Shown here one piece after another: positions 32,879 to 41,001 of a stretch of 64,000 nucleotides of DNA. The DNA is taken from assembly GCF_013285385.1 (NCBI RefSeq), contig NZ_CP054212.1, positions 496,001 through 560,000 on the forward strand. The letters run 5' to 3'. Within the stretch, counting starts at the first letter, position 1. The number at the start of each line of letters is the position of its first letter. The notes beneath the pieces are model-generated. The model was given only the letters and a program-made list of their open reading frames with translations, made no database searches and was not told the DNA's origin. This stretch comes from Paramixta manurensis. Its GTDB lineage: Bacteria; Pseudomonadota; Gammaproteobacteria; Enterobacterales; Enterobacteriaceae. The position numbers were made by a program, and so were the translations under genes.

Positions 32879-35575
32879 ATGACAGATGTAACCGTAAAAT
32901 CGCTGGCCGCAGAAATTGAGACCCCGGTAGAACGCCTGGTACAGCAGTTTGCTGATGCAGGGATCCGTAAGTCTGAAACTGATTCTGTGACCCAGCAAGA
33001 GAAAGAAACCTTACTGACGCACTTGAATCGTGAACACGGCAGCGCGTCAGGTTCGAGTAAACTGACCCTGCAGCGCAAAACGCGCAGCACCTTGAATATT
33101 CCAGGCACCGGGGGTAAAAGTAAGTCGGTGCAAATCGAAGTCCGCAAAAAGCGCACCTATGTAAAAGGCGATGCTGAGGCTGAACAAGCTCAGGCAGAAG
33201 CAGAAGCGCAGGCGCAGCGTGAAGCGGAAGAACAGGCTCGCCGTGAGGCGGAAGAAAAAGCCAAACGCGAAGCCGCGGAAAAAGCGAAGCGTGAAGCCGA
33301 AGAGCAAGCGAAACGTGCGGCGGTGGAAAAAGCCAAACGTGATGCAGCGGAAAAAGATAACGTGAGCAACCATCAAACCGACGAAGTAACCCGGGCAACA
33401 CAGTCAGATAAAGCCCGACGCGAAGCGGAAGCCGCAGAGCTGAAGCGCAAAGCCGAAGAAGAAGCACGTCGTAAGCTCGAAGAGAATGCGAAGCGTGTTG
33501 CAGAAGAGGCACGCAAAATGGCTGAAGAAAAAGCAAAAGATTGGGAAGCGGCGCCTGCCGAGGCGGAAGACTCTACCGATTACCACGTAACCACCTCTCA
33601 GCACGCCCGCCAGGCAGAAGATGAAAATGACCGCGAAGTTGAAGGCGGTCGTGGACGCGTTCGTACCACCAAAGCGGCGCGCCCGAAAAAAGGCAATAAA
33701 CATTCTGAAGCGAAAACCGATCGTGAAGAAGCCCGTGCGGCAATTCGCGGCGGCAAAGGCGGTAAGCATCGCAAGCCGAGCTCATTGCAACAAGGCTTCA
33801 ACAAACCTGCGCAAGTGGTTAACCGCGATGTGGTGATTGGTGAAACTATCACCGTAGCCGAACTCGCCAATAAAATGGCCGTGAAAGGCTCGCAGGTTAT
33901 CAAAGCGATGATGAAGATGGGCGCGATGGCGACCATTAACCAAGTTATCGATCAGGAAACCGCTCAGTTGGTCGCGGAAGAGATGGGCCACAAAGTGACC
34001 CTGCGCCGTGAGAACGAGCTGGAAGAAGCGGTAATGAGCGATCGTGATACCGGCGCTGCCGTGGAATCTCGCGCTCCGGTTGTTACTATCATGGGTCACG
34101 TTGACCACGGTAAAACCTCGCTGCTGGATTACATCCGCTCAACCAAAATCGCTTCTGGCGAAGCTGGCGGCATTACTCAGCATATCGGTGCTTATCACGT
34201 TGAAACTGATAACGGTATGGTGACCTTCCTTGATACCCCGGGCCACGCCGCGTTTACCGCAATGCGTGCGCGTGGTGCGCAGGCGACGGATATCGTTATT
34301 CTGGTGGTTGCCGCTGATGATGGCGTGATGCCACAAACTATCGAAGCTATCCAGCATGCGAAAGCGGCCGGTGTGCCGGTAGTGGTAGCGGTGAACAAGG
34401 TGGATAAACCTGAAGCCGATCCAGATCGCGTTAAAAATGAATTGACCCAGTACGGCATCATCCCGGAAGAGTGGGGCGGCGAAAATATGTTCGTTAACGT
34501 ATCGGCTAAAGCCGGTACCGGTATTGACGATCTGTTGAACGCAATCCTGCTGCAGGCGGAAGTGTTGGAACTGACCGCTATTCGTAAAGGGATGGCAAGC
34601 GGCGTGGTTATCGAATCCTTCCTGGATAAAGGTCGTGGTCCGGTTGCAACGGTGCTGGTGCGTGAAGGTACGCTGAATAAAGGCGATATCGTACTGTGTG
34701 GCTTTGAATATGGCCGTGTTCGCGCAATGCGTGACGAACTGGGGCATGAAGTGTTAACCGCCGGTCCGTCTATCCCGGTTGAAATTCTTGGCCTGTCCGG
34801 CGTTCCTGCCGCAGGTGATGAAGCGACCGTGGTGCGTGACGAGAAAAAAGCGCGTGAAGTGGCGCTGTATCGTCAGGGCAAATTCCGCGAAGTTAAACTG
34901 GCGCGCCAACAGAAATCTAAACTGGAAAACATGTTCGCTAACATGAGTGAAGGTGAAGTTTCTGAATTGAACATCGTGCTGAAAGCCGACGTTCAGGGCT
35001 CTGTTGAAGCGATTTCCGATTCGTTACTGAAACTGTCTACCGATGAAGTGAAAGTGAAAATTGTCGGTTCCGGCGTAGGCGGGATCACCGAAACAGATGC
35101 AACGCTGGCTGCAGCCTCTAACGCCATCCTGCTCGGCTTTAACGTGCGTGCCGATGCTTCGGCTCGTCGCGTGATTGAAGCGGAAAGTCTGGATCTGCGT
35201 TACTACTCCGTCATCTATAATCTGATTGACGAAGTTAAAGCGGCAATGAGCGGTATGCTGGCACCGGAATACAAACAGCAAATTATCGGCCTTGCCGAAG
35301 TTCGCGATGTGTTCAAATCGCCGAAATTTGGTGCGATTGCCGGTTGTATGGTGACCGAAGGTATCGTCAAACGTCACAACCCAATCCGCGTGCTGCGTGA
35401 CAACGTGGTTATCTATGAAGGCGAGCTGGAGTCACTGCGTCGCTTTAAAGATGATGTTAACGAAGTCCGTAATGGGATGGAATGTGGTATCGGCGTGAAG
35501 AACTACAACGATGTTCGTGCTGGCGATAGCATCGAAGTGTTCGAAGTGATCGAGATTAAGCGTACCATCGCTTAA
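32879..35575 (+). CDS. infB: translation initiation factor IF-2
   Basis: IF-2 brings initiator tRNA to the 30S subunit and promotes subunit joining. The 898-residue protein has the N-terminal IF2-N domain, a long Ala/Glu/Lys/Arg-rich linker (about residues 95-215) and the GTPase domain (GHVDHGKTSLLD, DTPGH, NKVD). The C-terminal fMet-tRNA-binding domains follow. The internal GTG start for IF2-2 is kept (codon 162, 33362-33364). The ATG used for IF2-3 in E. coli aligns with GTA valine 170, so that isoform is probably absent. Confidence 0.98.
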   Translation: MTDVTVKSLAAEIETPVERLVQQFADAGIRKSETDSVTQQEKETLLTHLNREHGSASGSSKLTLQRKTRSTLNIPGTGGKSKSVQIEVRKKRTYVKGDAEAEQAQAEAEAQAQREAEEQARREAEEKAKREAAEKAKREAEEQAKRAAVEKAKRDAAEKDNVSNHQTDEVTRATQSDKARREAEAAELKRKAEEEARRKLEENAKRVAEEARKMAEEKAKDWEAAPAEAEDSTDYHVTTSQHARQAEDENDREVEGGRGRVRTTKAARPKKGNKHSEAKTDREEARAAIRGGKGGKHRKPSSLQQGFNKPAQVVNRDVVIGETITVAELANKMAVKGSQVIKAMMKMGAMATINQVIDQETAQLVAEEMGHKVTLRRENELEEAVMSDRDTGAAVESRAPVVTIMGHVDHGKTSLLDYIRSTKIASGEAGGITQHIGAYHVETDNGMVTFLDTPGHAAFTAMRARGAQATDIVILVVAADDGVMPQTIEAIQHAKAAGVPVVVAVNKVDKPEADPDRVKNELTQYGIIPEEWGGENMFVNVSAKAGTGIDDLLNAILLQAEVLELTAIRKGMASGVVIESFLDKGRGPVATVLVREGTLNKGDIVLCGFEYGRVRAMRDELGHEVLTAGPSIPVEILGLSGVPAAGDEATVVRDEKKAREVALYRQGKFREVKLARQQKSKLENMFANMSEGEVSELNIVLKADVQGSVEAISDSLLKLSTDEVKVKIVGSGVGGITETDATLAAASNAILLGFNVRADASARRVIEAESLDLRYYSVIYNLIDEVKAAMSGMLAPEYKQQIIGLAEVRDVFKSPKFGAIAGCMVTEGIVKRHNPIRVLRDNVVIYEGELESLRRFKDDVNEVRNGMECGIGVKNYNDVRAGDSIEVFEVIEIKRTIA

Positions 35576-35600
35576 TGTTCGCACCACGCGTGACTATTTT

Positions 35601-35620
35601 GGGAGGCCTGCGTGCCTCCC
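35601..35620 (+). terminator. hairpin between infB and rbfA
   Basis: GGGAGGC-CTGCGT-GCCTCCC is a perfect 7-bp stem 25 bp after the infB stop. The trailing GAATTATTT is not a true T-run, so it is probably a partial terminator or mRNA stabiliser inside the operon. Confidence 0.5.
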
Positions 35621-35642
35621 GAATTATTTGGAGAGTATGACT

Positions 35643-36047
35643 ATGGCGAAAGAGTTTGGTCGCCCGCAGCGTGTCTCGCAGGAGTTGCAGAAAGAGATCG
35701 CGATTATTTTACAACGTGAGATTAAAGATCCGCGCCTGGGCATGATGGTAACCGTGTCTGGCGTCGACGTATCCCGCGATTTAGCCTATGCCAAAGTGTT
35801 CGTCACCTTCCTTAATGATAAGGATGAAGACGCGATTAAGGCGGGCCTGCGCGCATTGGGCGACGCATCTGGTTATATCCGCACTCTACTGGGTAAAGCC
35901 ATGCGCCTGCGTATCGTGCCGGAGTTGACCTTCTTCTACGATAATTCGCTGGTTGAAGGGATGCGGATGTCAAACCTTGTCACTAACGTAGTGAGAAACG
36001 ACGCCGAGCGTCGCGGTACTGCGGAAGAGGACAAGGAGGAAGAGTAA
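35643..36047 (+). CDS. rbfA: 30S ribosome-binding factor RbfA
   Basis: RbfA is a cold-shock factor for late 30S maturation near the 16S 5' helix. From the ATG at 35643 (after TTGGAGAG) the protein is 134 residues: MAKEFGRPQRVSQELQKEIA, the KH-like core (DPRLGMMVTVSGVDVSRDL) and an acidic tail (TAEEDKEEE). The final A of its TAA stop is the first base of the truB ATG. Confidence 0.97.
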   Translation: MAKEFGRPQRVSQELQKEIAIILQREIKDPRLGMMVTVSGVDVSRDLAYAKVFVTFLNDKDEDAIKAGLRALGDASGYIRTLLGKAMRLRIVPELTFFYDNSLVEGMRMSNLVTNVVRNDAERRGTAEEDKEEE

Positions 36048-36991
36048 TGAGTCGCCCTCGTCGTCGTGGACGTGATATTCATGGCGTGTTGTTATTGGAT
36101 AAACCTCAGGGCCTGTCCAGTAATGACGCGTTGCAGAAAGTGAAACGTCTGTTTAACGCCAATAGAGCCGGGCATACCGGCGCGCTTGATCCACTGGCGA
36201 CCGGTATGTTGCCGATTTGCCTTGGCGAAGCCACTAAGTTTTCCCGTTACTTGCTTGACTCAGATAAACGTTATCGCGTAATTGCGCGCCTTGGGCAGCG
36301 TACCGATACCTCTGATGCTGACGGTGCGGTGATTCAGACGCGTCCTTTGCAGTTTACCAGCCAGCAGTTGGAGCAGGCGCTGGAGAGTTTCCGGGGCGAA
36401 ACTCTGCAGGTTCCCTCGATGTATTCAGCGCTGAAACACCAGGGGCGCCCGCTGTATGAATATGCGCGTCAGGGCATTGAAGTACCGCGCGAGGCGCGCA
36501 GCATCGTGGTGTATGAGTTGCAATTTATTCGCCAGCAACAGGATGAGCTGGAGCTGGAAATCCACTGTTCGAAGGGAACCTATATCCGCACCATCATTGA
36601 TGATCTCGGCGAAAAGTTAGGCTGCGGCGCGCATGTAATTATGTTACGTCGTCTGCAAGTGGCTACCTATCCGCTAGAACGCATGATCACGCTGGAGGCG
36701 TTAAATGCGTTGGCGGCGGAGGCCAGCGAGCAGGGGCTCGCGCCGGGTGAGAAGTTGGACGCATTGCTAATGCCGATGGATAGTCCGGCCGCTGCTTTTC
36801 CTGAAACGAATCTATCTGGCGTGGTCGCCGCCTATTTCAGGCAAGGCCAGCCGGTACAGGCCGCCGGGTTACCGTTAACAGGTTTGGTGCGAGTAACCGA
36901 AGGCGATGAACGCAAGTTTATCGGTATGGCGGAGATTGATGATGCCGGGCGTCTGGCGCCGCGTCGCCTGGTGGTTGAATATTCTGATTGA
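36047..36991 (+). CDS. truB: tRNA pseudouridine(55) synthase
   Basis: TruB makes pseudouridine 55 in the T loop of nearly all tRNAs and also acts as a tRNA chaperone. The 314-residue protein has the catalytic Asp48 in GHTGALDPLATGMLP, YSALKHQGRPLYEYAR, and a C-terminal PUA-like domain. Its start codon overlaps the rbfA stop. Length equals E. coli TruB. Confidence 0.98.
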   Translation: MSRPRRRGRDIHGVLLLDKPQGLSSNDALQKVKRLFNANRAGHTGALDPLATGMLPICLGEATKFSRYLLDSDKRYRVIARLGQRTDTSDADGAVIQTRPLQFTSQQLEQALESFRGETLQVPSMYSALKHQGRPLYEYARQGIEVPREARSIVVYELQFIRQQQDELELEIHCSKGTYIRTIIDDLGEKLGCGAHVIMLRRLQVATYPLERMITLEALNALAAEASEQGLAPGEKLDALLMPMDSPAAAFPETNLSGVVAAYFRQGQPVQAAGLPLTGLVRVTEGDERKFIGMAEIDDAGRLAPRRLVVEYSD

Positions 36992-36996
36992 GTCAT

Positions 36997-37025
36997 TTGC
37001 CATCGCATCTGGCTGAGAGTAGAAT
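36997..37025 (+). promoter_or_regulatory. sigma-70 promoter for rpsO
   Basis: TTGCCA (36997-37002), a 17-bp spacer and TAGAAT (37020-37025) lie just after truB and 73 bp before rpsO. E. coli rpsO has a strong promoter at this place. Confidence 0.75.
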
Positions 37026-37098
37026 AATGCGGCTTTACATGGGGTCGCTGAATTAGAGATCGGCACCCTTACATTCATTTAAATTTTGGAGTTTTACT

Positions 37099-37368
37099 AT
37101 GTCTCTAAGCGTAGAAGCTAAAGCAGAGATCGTTGCTAAATATGGTCGTGGCGCTAATGACAGCGGTTCTACTGAAGTTCAGGTAGCCCTGCTGACTGCT
37201 CAGATTAACCACCTGCAAGGTCACTTTTCTGAGCACAAAAAAGACCACCACAGCCGTCGCGGTCTGCTGCGCATGGTATCCCAGCGTCGTAAATTGCTGG
37301 ACTACCTGAAGCGTAAAGACGTTGCACGTTACACCAGCCTGATCGAAAGCCTGGGTCTGCGTCGCTAA
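37099..37368 (+). CDS. rpsO: 30S ribosomal protein S15
   Basis: S15 is a primary binder of 16S rRNA and represses its own mRNA through a leader pseudoknot in E. coli. The 89-residue protein is typical: MSLSVEAKAEIVAKYGRGAND, the HKKDHHSRRGLLRMVSQRRKLLDYL RNA-binding region and RYTSLIESLGLRR end. It has its own promoter and a strong terminator. Confidence 0.98.
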   Translation: MSLSVEAKAEIVAKYGRGANDSGSTEVQVALLTAQINHLQGHFSEHKKDHHSRRGLLRMVSQRRKLLDYLKRKDVARYTSLIESLGLRR

Positions 37369-37450
37369 GTCTGAAGAATCTGTTCAACGGGGCGATTGCG
37401 TTAACCTGCAAAAAAACATCACTGAAGAACAGATTTGTGCGAGTTTCGCT

Positions 37451-37478
37451 AAAAAGGGGCCTTTGAGGCCCCTTTTTT
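37451..37478. terminator. rpsO terminator, symmetric
   Basis: AAAAA-GGGGCC-TTTGA-GGCCCC-TTTTTT. It ends rpsO and, being symmetric, can also end a minus-strand RNA coming from the pnp leader. Confidence 0.9.
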
Positions 37479-37538
37479 CAAGCAGGCGGCAGCAATCCTG
37501 CACAATTTAATGTATTGTTGCTGAGTGTGATCTTCAGT

Positions 37539-37621
37539 TGCAGAGGTTCGCGCGGCTAATGAGAGGCTTTATCCTCCATGAGAGAGAGGAGTAAAGGTTG
37601 TCATTAGTCGCGAGGATGCAA
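37539..37621 (+). promoter_or_regulatory. pnp leader RNase III hairpin
   Basis: A long imperfect hairpin: CGCGGCTAATGA (37551-37562) pairs with TCATTAGTCGCG (37601-37612), CTTTA with TAAAG further in, and TTGCA/TGCAA at the base. In E. coli this structure is cut by RNase III, after which PNPase represses its own mRNA. The conserved shape suggests the same autocontrol. Confidence 0.85.
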
Positions 37622-37685
37622 ATGAAGGTTAAAAATCCACAGTTGGTGCGTTTTTACGCGCTGGCTAAGCGTTAAGGATATTATT

Positions 37686-39815
37686 TTGCTGAACCCGATC
37701 GTACGTAAATTTCAATATGGTCAGCATACCGTAACATTAGAAACCGGTATGATGGCGCGCCAGGCAACGGCTGCCGTAATGGTAAGCATGGACGACACCG
37801 CTGTGTTCGTTACCGTTGTTGGTCAGAAAAAAGCGAAACCCGGCCAGGATTTTTTCCCGCTGACCGTTAACTATCAAGAACGTACCTATGCCGCTGGCCG
37901 TATCCCGGGCAGCTTCTTCCGTCGTGAAGGCCGTCCGAGCGAAGGCGAAACGCTGATCGCGCGTTTGATTGACCGTCCGGTTCGTCCGCTGTTCCCGGAA
38001 GGCTTTGTCAATGAAGTGCAAGTTATCGCCACTGTGGTATCGGTAAACCCACAGGTTAACCCGGATATCGTGGCGATGATCGGCGCTTCTGCGGCGCTGA
38101 GTCTGTCTGGTATTCCGTTTAACGGTCCGATTGGTTCCGCACGCGTCGGTTATATCAATGACCAGTATGTACTGAACCCGACCGTTGATGAAATTAAGCA
38201 AAGCAAACTGGATCTGGTGGTTGCCGGTACGCAGGGCGCGGTGCTGATGGTGGAATCTGAAGCGGACGTGCTGAGCGAAGAGCAAATGCTCGGCGCAGTG
38301 GTGTTCGGTCACGAGCAGCAGCAGGTGGTTATTGAGAACATTAACTCGCTGGTAGCCGAAGCGGGCAAACCGCGTTGGGAATGGCAGCCAGAGGCCGTGA
38401 ATCAAACGCTGCATTCGCGTATTGCCGCATTGGCGGAATCGCGTTTGAGCGATGCTTATCGCATCACGGAAAAACAAGAGCGTTACGCTCAGGTTGATGT
38501 TATTAAATCCGAAACCATCGCCGCCCTGTTGGCGGAGGATGCGTCTCTGGATGACGCTGAAATCAGCGATATTCTGCACGCGATTGAAAAGAACGTGGTT
38601 CGTACCCGTGTTCTGAATGGCGAGCCGCGTATTGATGGCCGCGAAAAGGATATGATCCGTGGCCTGGATGTGCGTACTGGCGTGTTGCCGCGTACTCATG
38701 GTTCCGCGCTGTTTACGCGTGGCGAAACGCAAGCATTAGTGACCGCGACGCTGGGCACCGCGCGTGATGCGCAGAACCTGGATGAGCTGTTAGGCGAACG
38801 TACTGACAACTTCCTGTTCCACTACAACTTCCCTCCGTATTCCGTTGGTGAAACCGGGATGGTAGGGTCGCCGAAGCGTCGTGAAATTGGTCACGGCCGT
38901 CTGGCGAAACGTGGCGTATTGGCGATGATGCCGAAACTGGAAGAATTTCCGTACACCGTACGTGTGGTATCGGAAATTACTGAGTCCAACGGTTCCTCTT
39001 CAATGGCTTCGGTGTGCGGCGCTTCTTTGGCGCTGATGGATGCCGGTGTGCCGATCAAAGCCGCCGTGGCGGGTATCGCAATGGGTCTGGTCAAAGAGGG
39101 CGACAAATACGTCGTGCTGTCTGATATTCTCGGCGACGAAGACCACCTCGGCGATATGGACTTTAAAGTAGCTGGTAGCCGTGATGGGATTACCGCGCTG
39201 CAGATGGATATCAAAATCGAAGGTATCACGCGCGAAATCATGCAGGTTGCGCTGAATCAGGCGAAGGGTGCGCGTATGCATATCCTGGGCGTGATGGAGC
39301 AGGCGATCAGCACGCCGCGTGGCGATATCTCTGAGTTTGCGCCGCGTATTCATACCATTAAGATCAATCCGGACAAGATCAAAGATGTGATTGGTAAAGG
39401 TGGTTCGGTCATCCGTGCGTTGACTGAAGAAACCGGCACCACCATTGAGATCGAAGACGACGGTACGGTGAAAATCGCCGCAACCGACGGTGATAAAGCG
39501 AAGCATGCGATTCGTCGTATCGAAGAAATCACCGCTGAGATCGAAGTGGGACGTATCTATAACGGTAAAGTAACCCGTATCGTTGATTTCGGTGCCTTTG
39601 TGGCTATCGGCGGCGGTAAAGAGGGCCTGGTACATATTTCTCAGATCGCAGACAAACGCGTTGAGAAAGTGACTGACTATCTGCAAATGGGTCAGGAAGT
39701 ACCGGTCAAGGTACTGGAAGTAGATCGTCAGGGACGCGTTCGTTTAAGCATCAAAGAAGCGACAGAGCAAACCCAGCCGGAAGCAGCGGCTGTGGTTAAT
39801 CCTGAAGCGGAGTAA
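37686..39815 (+). CDS. pnp: polynucleotide phosphorylase
   Basis: PNPase is a phosphorolytic 3'-5' exoribonuclease and a degradosome component. The 709-residue protein starts at TTG, as in E. coli (LLNPIVRKFQYGQHTV). It has two RNase PH-like domains (FFRREGRPSEGE; GDEDHLGDMDFKVAGSRDG with catalytic Asp residues), a KH domain (IKDVIGKGGSVIRALTEETG) and an S1 domain (GKVTRIVDFGAFVAIGGGKEG). It is autoregulated through the leader hairpin. Confidence 0.98.
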   Translation: MLNPIVRKFQYGQHTVTLETGMMARQATAAVMVSMDDTAVFVTVVGQKKAKPGQDFFPLTVNYQERTYAAGRIPGSFFRREGRPSEGETLIARLIDRPVRPLFPEGFVNEVQVIATVVSVNPQVNPDIVAMIGASAALSLSGIPFNGPIGSARVGYINDQYVLNPTVDEIKQSKLDLVVAGTQGAVLMVESEADVLSEEQMLGAVVFGHEQQQVVIENINSLVAEAGKPRWEWQPEAVNQTLHSRIAALAESRLSDAYRITEKQERYAQVDVIKSETIAALLAEDASLDDAEISDILHAIEKNVVRTRVLNGEPRIDGREKDMIRGLDVRTGVLPRTHGSALFTRGETQALVTATLGTARDAQNLDELLGERTDNFLFHYNFPPYSVGETGMVGSPKRREIGHGRLAKRGVLAMMPKLEEFPYTVRVVSEITESNGSSSMASVCGASLALMDAGVPIKAAVAGIAMGLVKEGDKYVVLSDILGDEDHLGDMDFKVAGSRDGITALQMDIKIEGITREIMQVALNQAKGARMHILGVMEQAISTPRGDISEFAPRIHTIKINPDKIKDVIGKGGSVIRALTEETGTTIEIEDDGTVKIAATDGDKAKHAIRRIEEITAEIEVGRIYNGKVTRIVDFGAFVAIGGGKEGLVHISQIADKRVEKVTDYLQMGQEVPVKVLEVDRQGRVRLSIKEATEQTQPEAAAVVNPEAE

Positions 39816-39829
39816 GCGTTAGATCACTG

Positions 39830-39855
39830 GTTCTCCCCCATTGTGAGGGGAGAAC
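39830..39855 (+). terminator. hairpin after pnp
   Basis: GTTCTCCCC (39830-39838) and GGGGAGAAC (39847-39855) form a perfect 9-bp stem 14 bp after the pnp stop, followed by AGTTT. The T-run is weak, so it may act mainly as a 3' end protector between pnp and nlpI. Confidence 0.6.
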
Positions 39856-39940
39856 AGTTTCATCGCGAGGTCAGGATACCTTGTGCAGGACAGGCGGATG
39901 GCAGGATGTTCATCCCAATGTTGGTATTCGGGAGTGGGAA

Positions 39941-40825
39941 ATGAAGCCTTTTTTGCGCTGGTGTTTCGTTGCGACAGCTCTAACGCTGGCAGGATGCAGC
40001 AACTCGGATTGGCGTAAGAACAACGTGATGGCAGTTCCTCTGCAGCCGACACTGCAACAGGAAGTGATCCTGGCACGCATGGAACAAATTCTTGCCAGTC
40101 GCGCCCTGACCGATGATGAACGCGCACAGCTATTATATGAGCGCGGAGTGTTGTATGATAGTTTAGGTTTGCGGGCACTGGCGCGAAACGATTTTTCGCA
40201 AGCGCTATCCATCAGACCGGATATGCCTGAAGTATTCAATTACTTAGGCATATATTTAACGCAGGCGGGCAACTTTGATGCCGCCTATGAAGCGTTTGAT
40301 TCTGTACTTGAGCTTGATCCAACTTACAACTATGCGCATTTAAACCGTGGTATCGCCCTCTATTACGGCGGTCGATACAAGTTAGCGCAAGATGATCTGC
40401 TGGCGTTTTATCAAGACGATCCTAACGATCCTTTCCGTAGCCTATGGCTATATCTCGCCGAACGCGAGATAGATGCCGACAAAGCGAAAGTCGCGCTGAA
40501 ACAGCGTTATGACAAAGCGGCAAGAGATCAATGGGGATGGAATATTGTCGAGTTCTACCTGGGCGACATCAGTGAAAAAACGCTGATGGAACGTCTCAAG
40601 GCGGACGCAACGGATAACACCTCGCTCGCTGAACATCTCAGTGAAACTAACTTCTATTTAGGTAAGTACTACCTAAGTCTGGGGGAGAAGGACGACGCGG
40701 AAGCGTTGTTCAAACTGGCGGTCGCAAACAACGTAAATAATTTCGTTGAGCACCGATACGCATTGTTGGAACTGGCGCTGTTAGGCCAGTCGCAAGACGA
40801 TCTGACAGAATCTGACCAGCAATAG
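39941..40825 (+). CDS. nlpI: lipoprotein NlpI, TPR adaptor for peptidoglycan hydrolases
   Basis: NlpI is an outer-membrane lipoprotein that recruits Prc protease to MepS and scaffolds endopeptidases. From the ATG at 39941 the product is 294 residues, identical in length to E. coli. It has a lipoprotein signal with lipobox LAGC (Cys19) and TPR repeats, for example PEVFNYLGIYLTQAGNFDAA and YNYAHLNRGIALYYGGRYKL. A longer frame to 39881 adds 20 unsupported residues. Confidence 0.96.
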   Translation: MKPFLRWCFVATALTLAGCSNSDWRKNNVMAVPLQPTLQQEVILARMEQILASRALTDDERAQLLYERGVLYDSLGLRALARNDFSQALSIRPDMPEVFNYLGIYLTQAGNFDAAYEAFDSVLELDPTYNYAHLNRGIALYYGGRYKLAQDDLLAFYQDDPNDPFRSLWLYLAEREIDADKAKVALKQRYDKAARDQWGWNIVEFYLGDISEKTLMERLKADATDNTSLAEHLSETNFYLGKYYLSLGEKDDAEALFKLAVANNVNNFVEHRYALLELALLGQSQDDLTESDQQ

Positions 40826-40928
40826 CTGACGAACAATTTTAGCCCATTTTTTTAAAAGTCATCGCCTTACCGGGTGAGGGCCTTTTTGTTCGTCGAATCA
40901 TCTAATTTGAGCCGGTTCACACTTTTCA

Positions 40929-40985
40929 ATGAAAATGACTGAATATTTTCACGACGAGTTATGTAGACTGGCCGCCGCAATCTAA
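40929..40985 (+). CDS. yrbN: YrbN-like leader peptide, shortened by an in-frame stop
   Basis: A short frame reads MKMTEYFHDELCRLAAAI then TAA at 40983-40985. E. coli has a 26-residue peptide, YrbN, in this position whose frame runs into the deaD start. Here the same 26-codon frame is intact in length, ending at TGA 41007-41009 after VLHD, but codon 19 is a stop, so the peptide is 18 residues and ends 16 bases before the deaD ATG. The E. coli comparison is from memory of the deaD leader. Function is unknown; translational coupling to deaD is the likely role. Confidence 0.6.
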   Translation: MKMTEYFHDELCRLAAAI

Positions 40986-41001
40986 GAGGCACGTGTACTA
41001 C

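Larger units (their letters stand above)
37451..37640 (-). ncRNA. possible SraG (PsrO) sRNA
   Basis: In E. coli and Yersinia the sRNA SraG is encoded between rpsO and pnp, opposite to both. Here the gap is 317 bp and the rpsO terminator is also a good terminator when read on the minus strand. No confident 5' end or promoter was found, so boundaries are approximate and the call rests on position and the shared terminator. Confidence 0.33.

Noticed and set aside
32814..33536. A 240-codon open frame opposite the start of infB
   Set aside because: The Leu/Arg/Pro-rich product is the mirror of the repetitive Ala/Glu/Lys coding of IF-2.
37737..38732. A 331-codon open frame opposite pnp
   Set aside because: It is fully antisense to a highly conserved gene and its composition is that of a reverse-strand shadow; no family resemblance or ribosome site.
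39000..39686. A 228-codon open frame opposite the 3' half of pnp
   Set aside because: Antisense shadow; low-complexity basic product without start signals.
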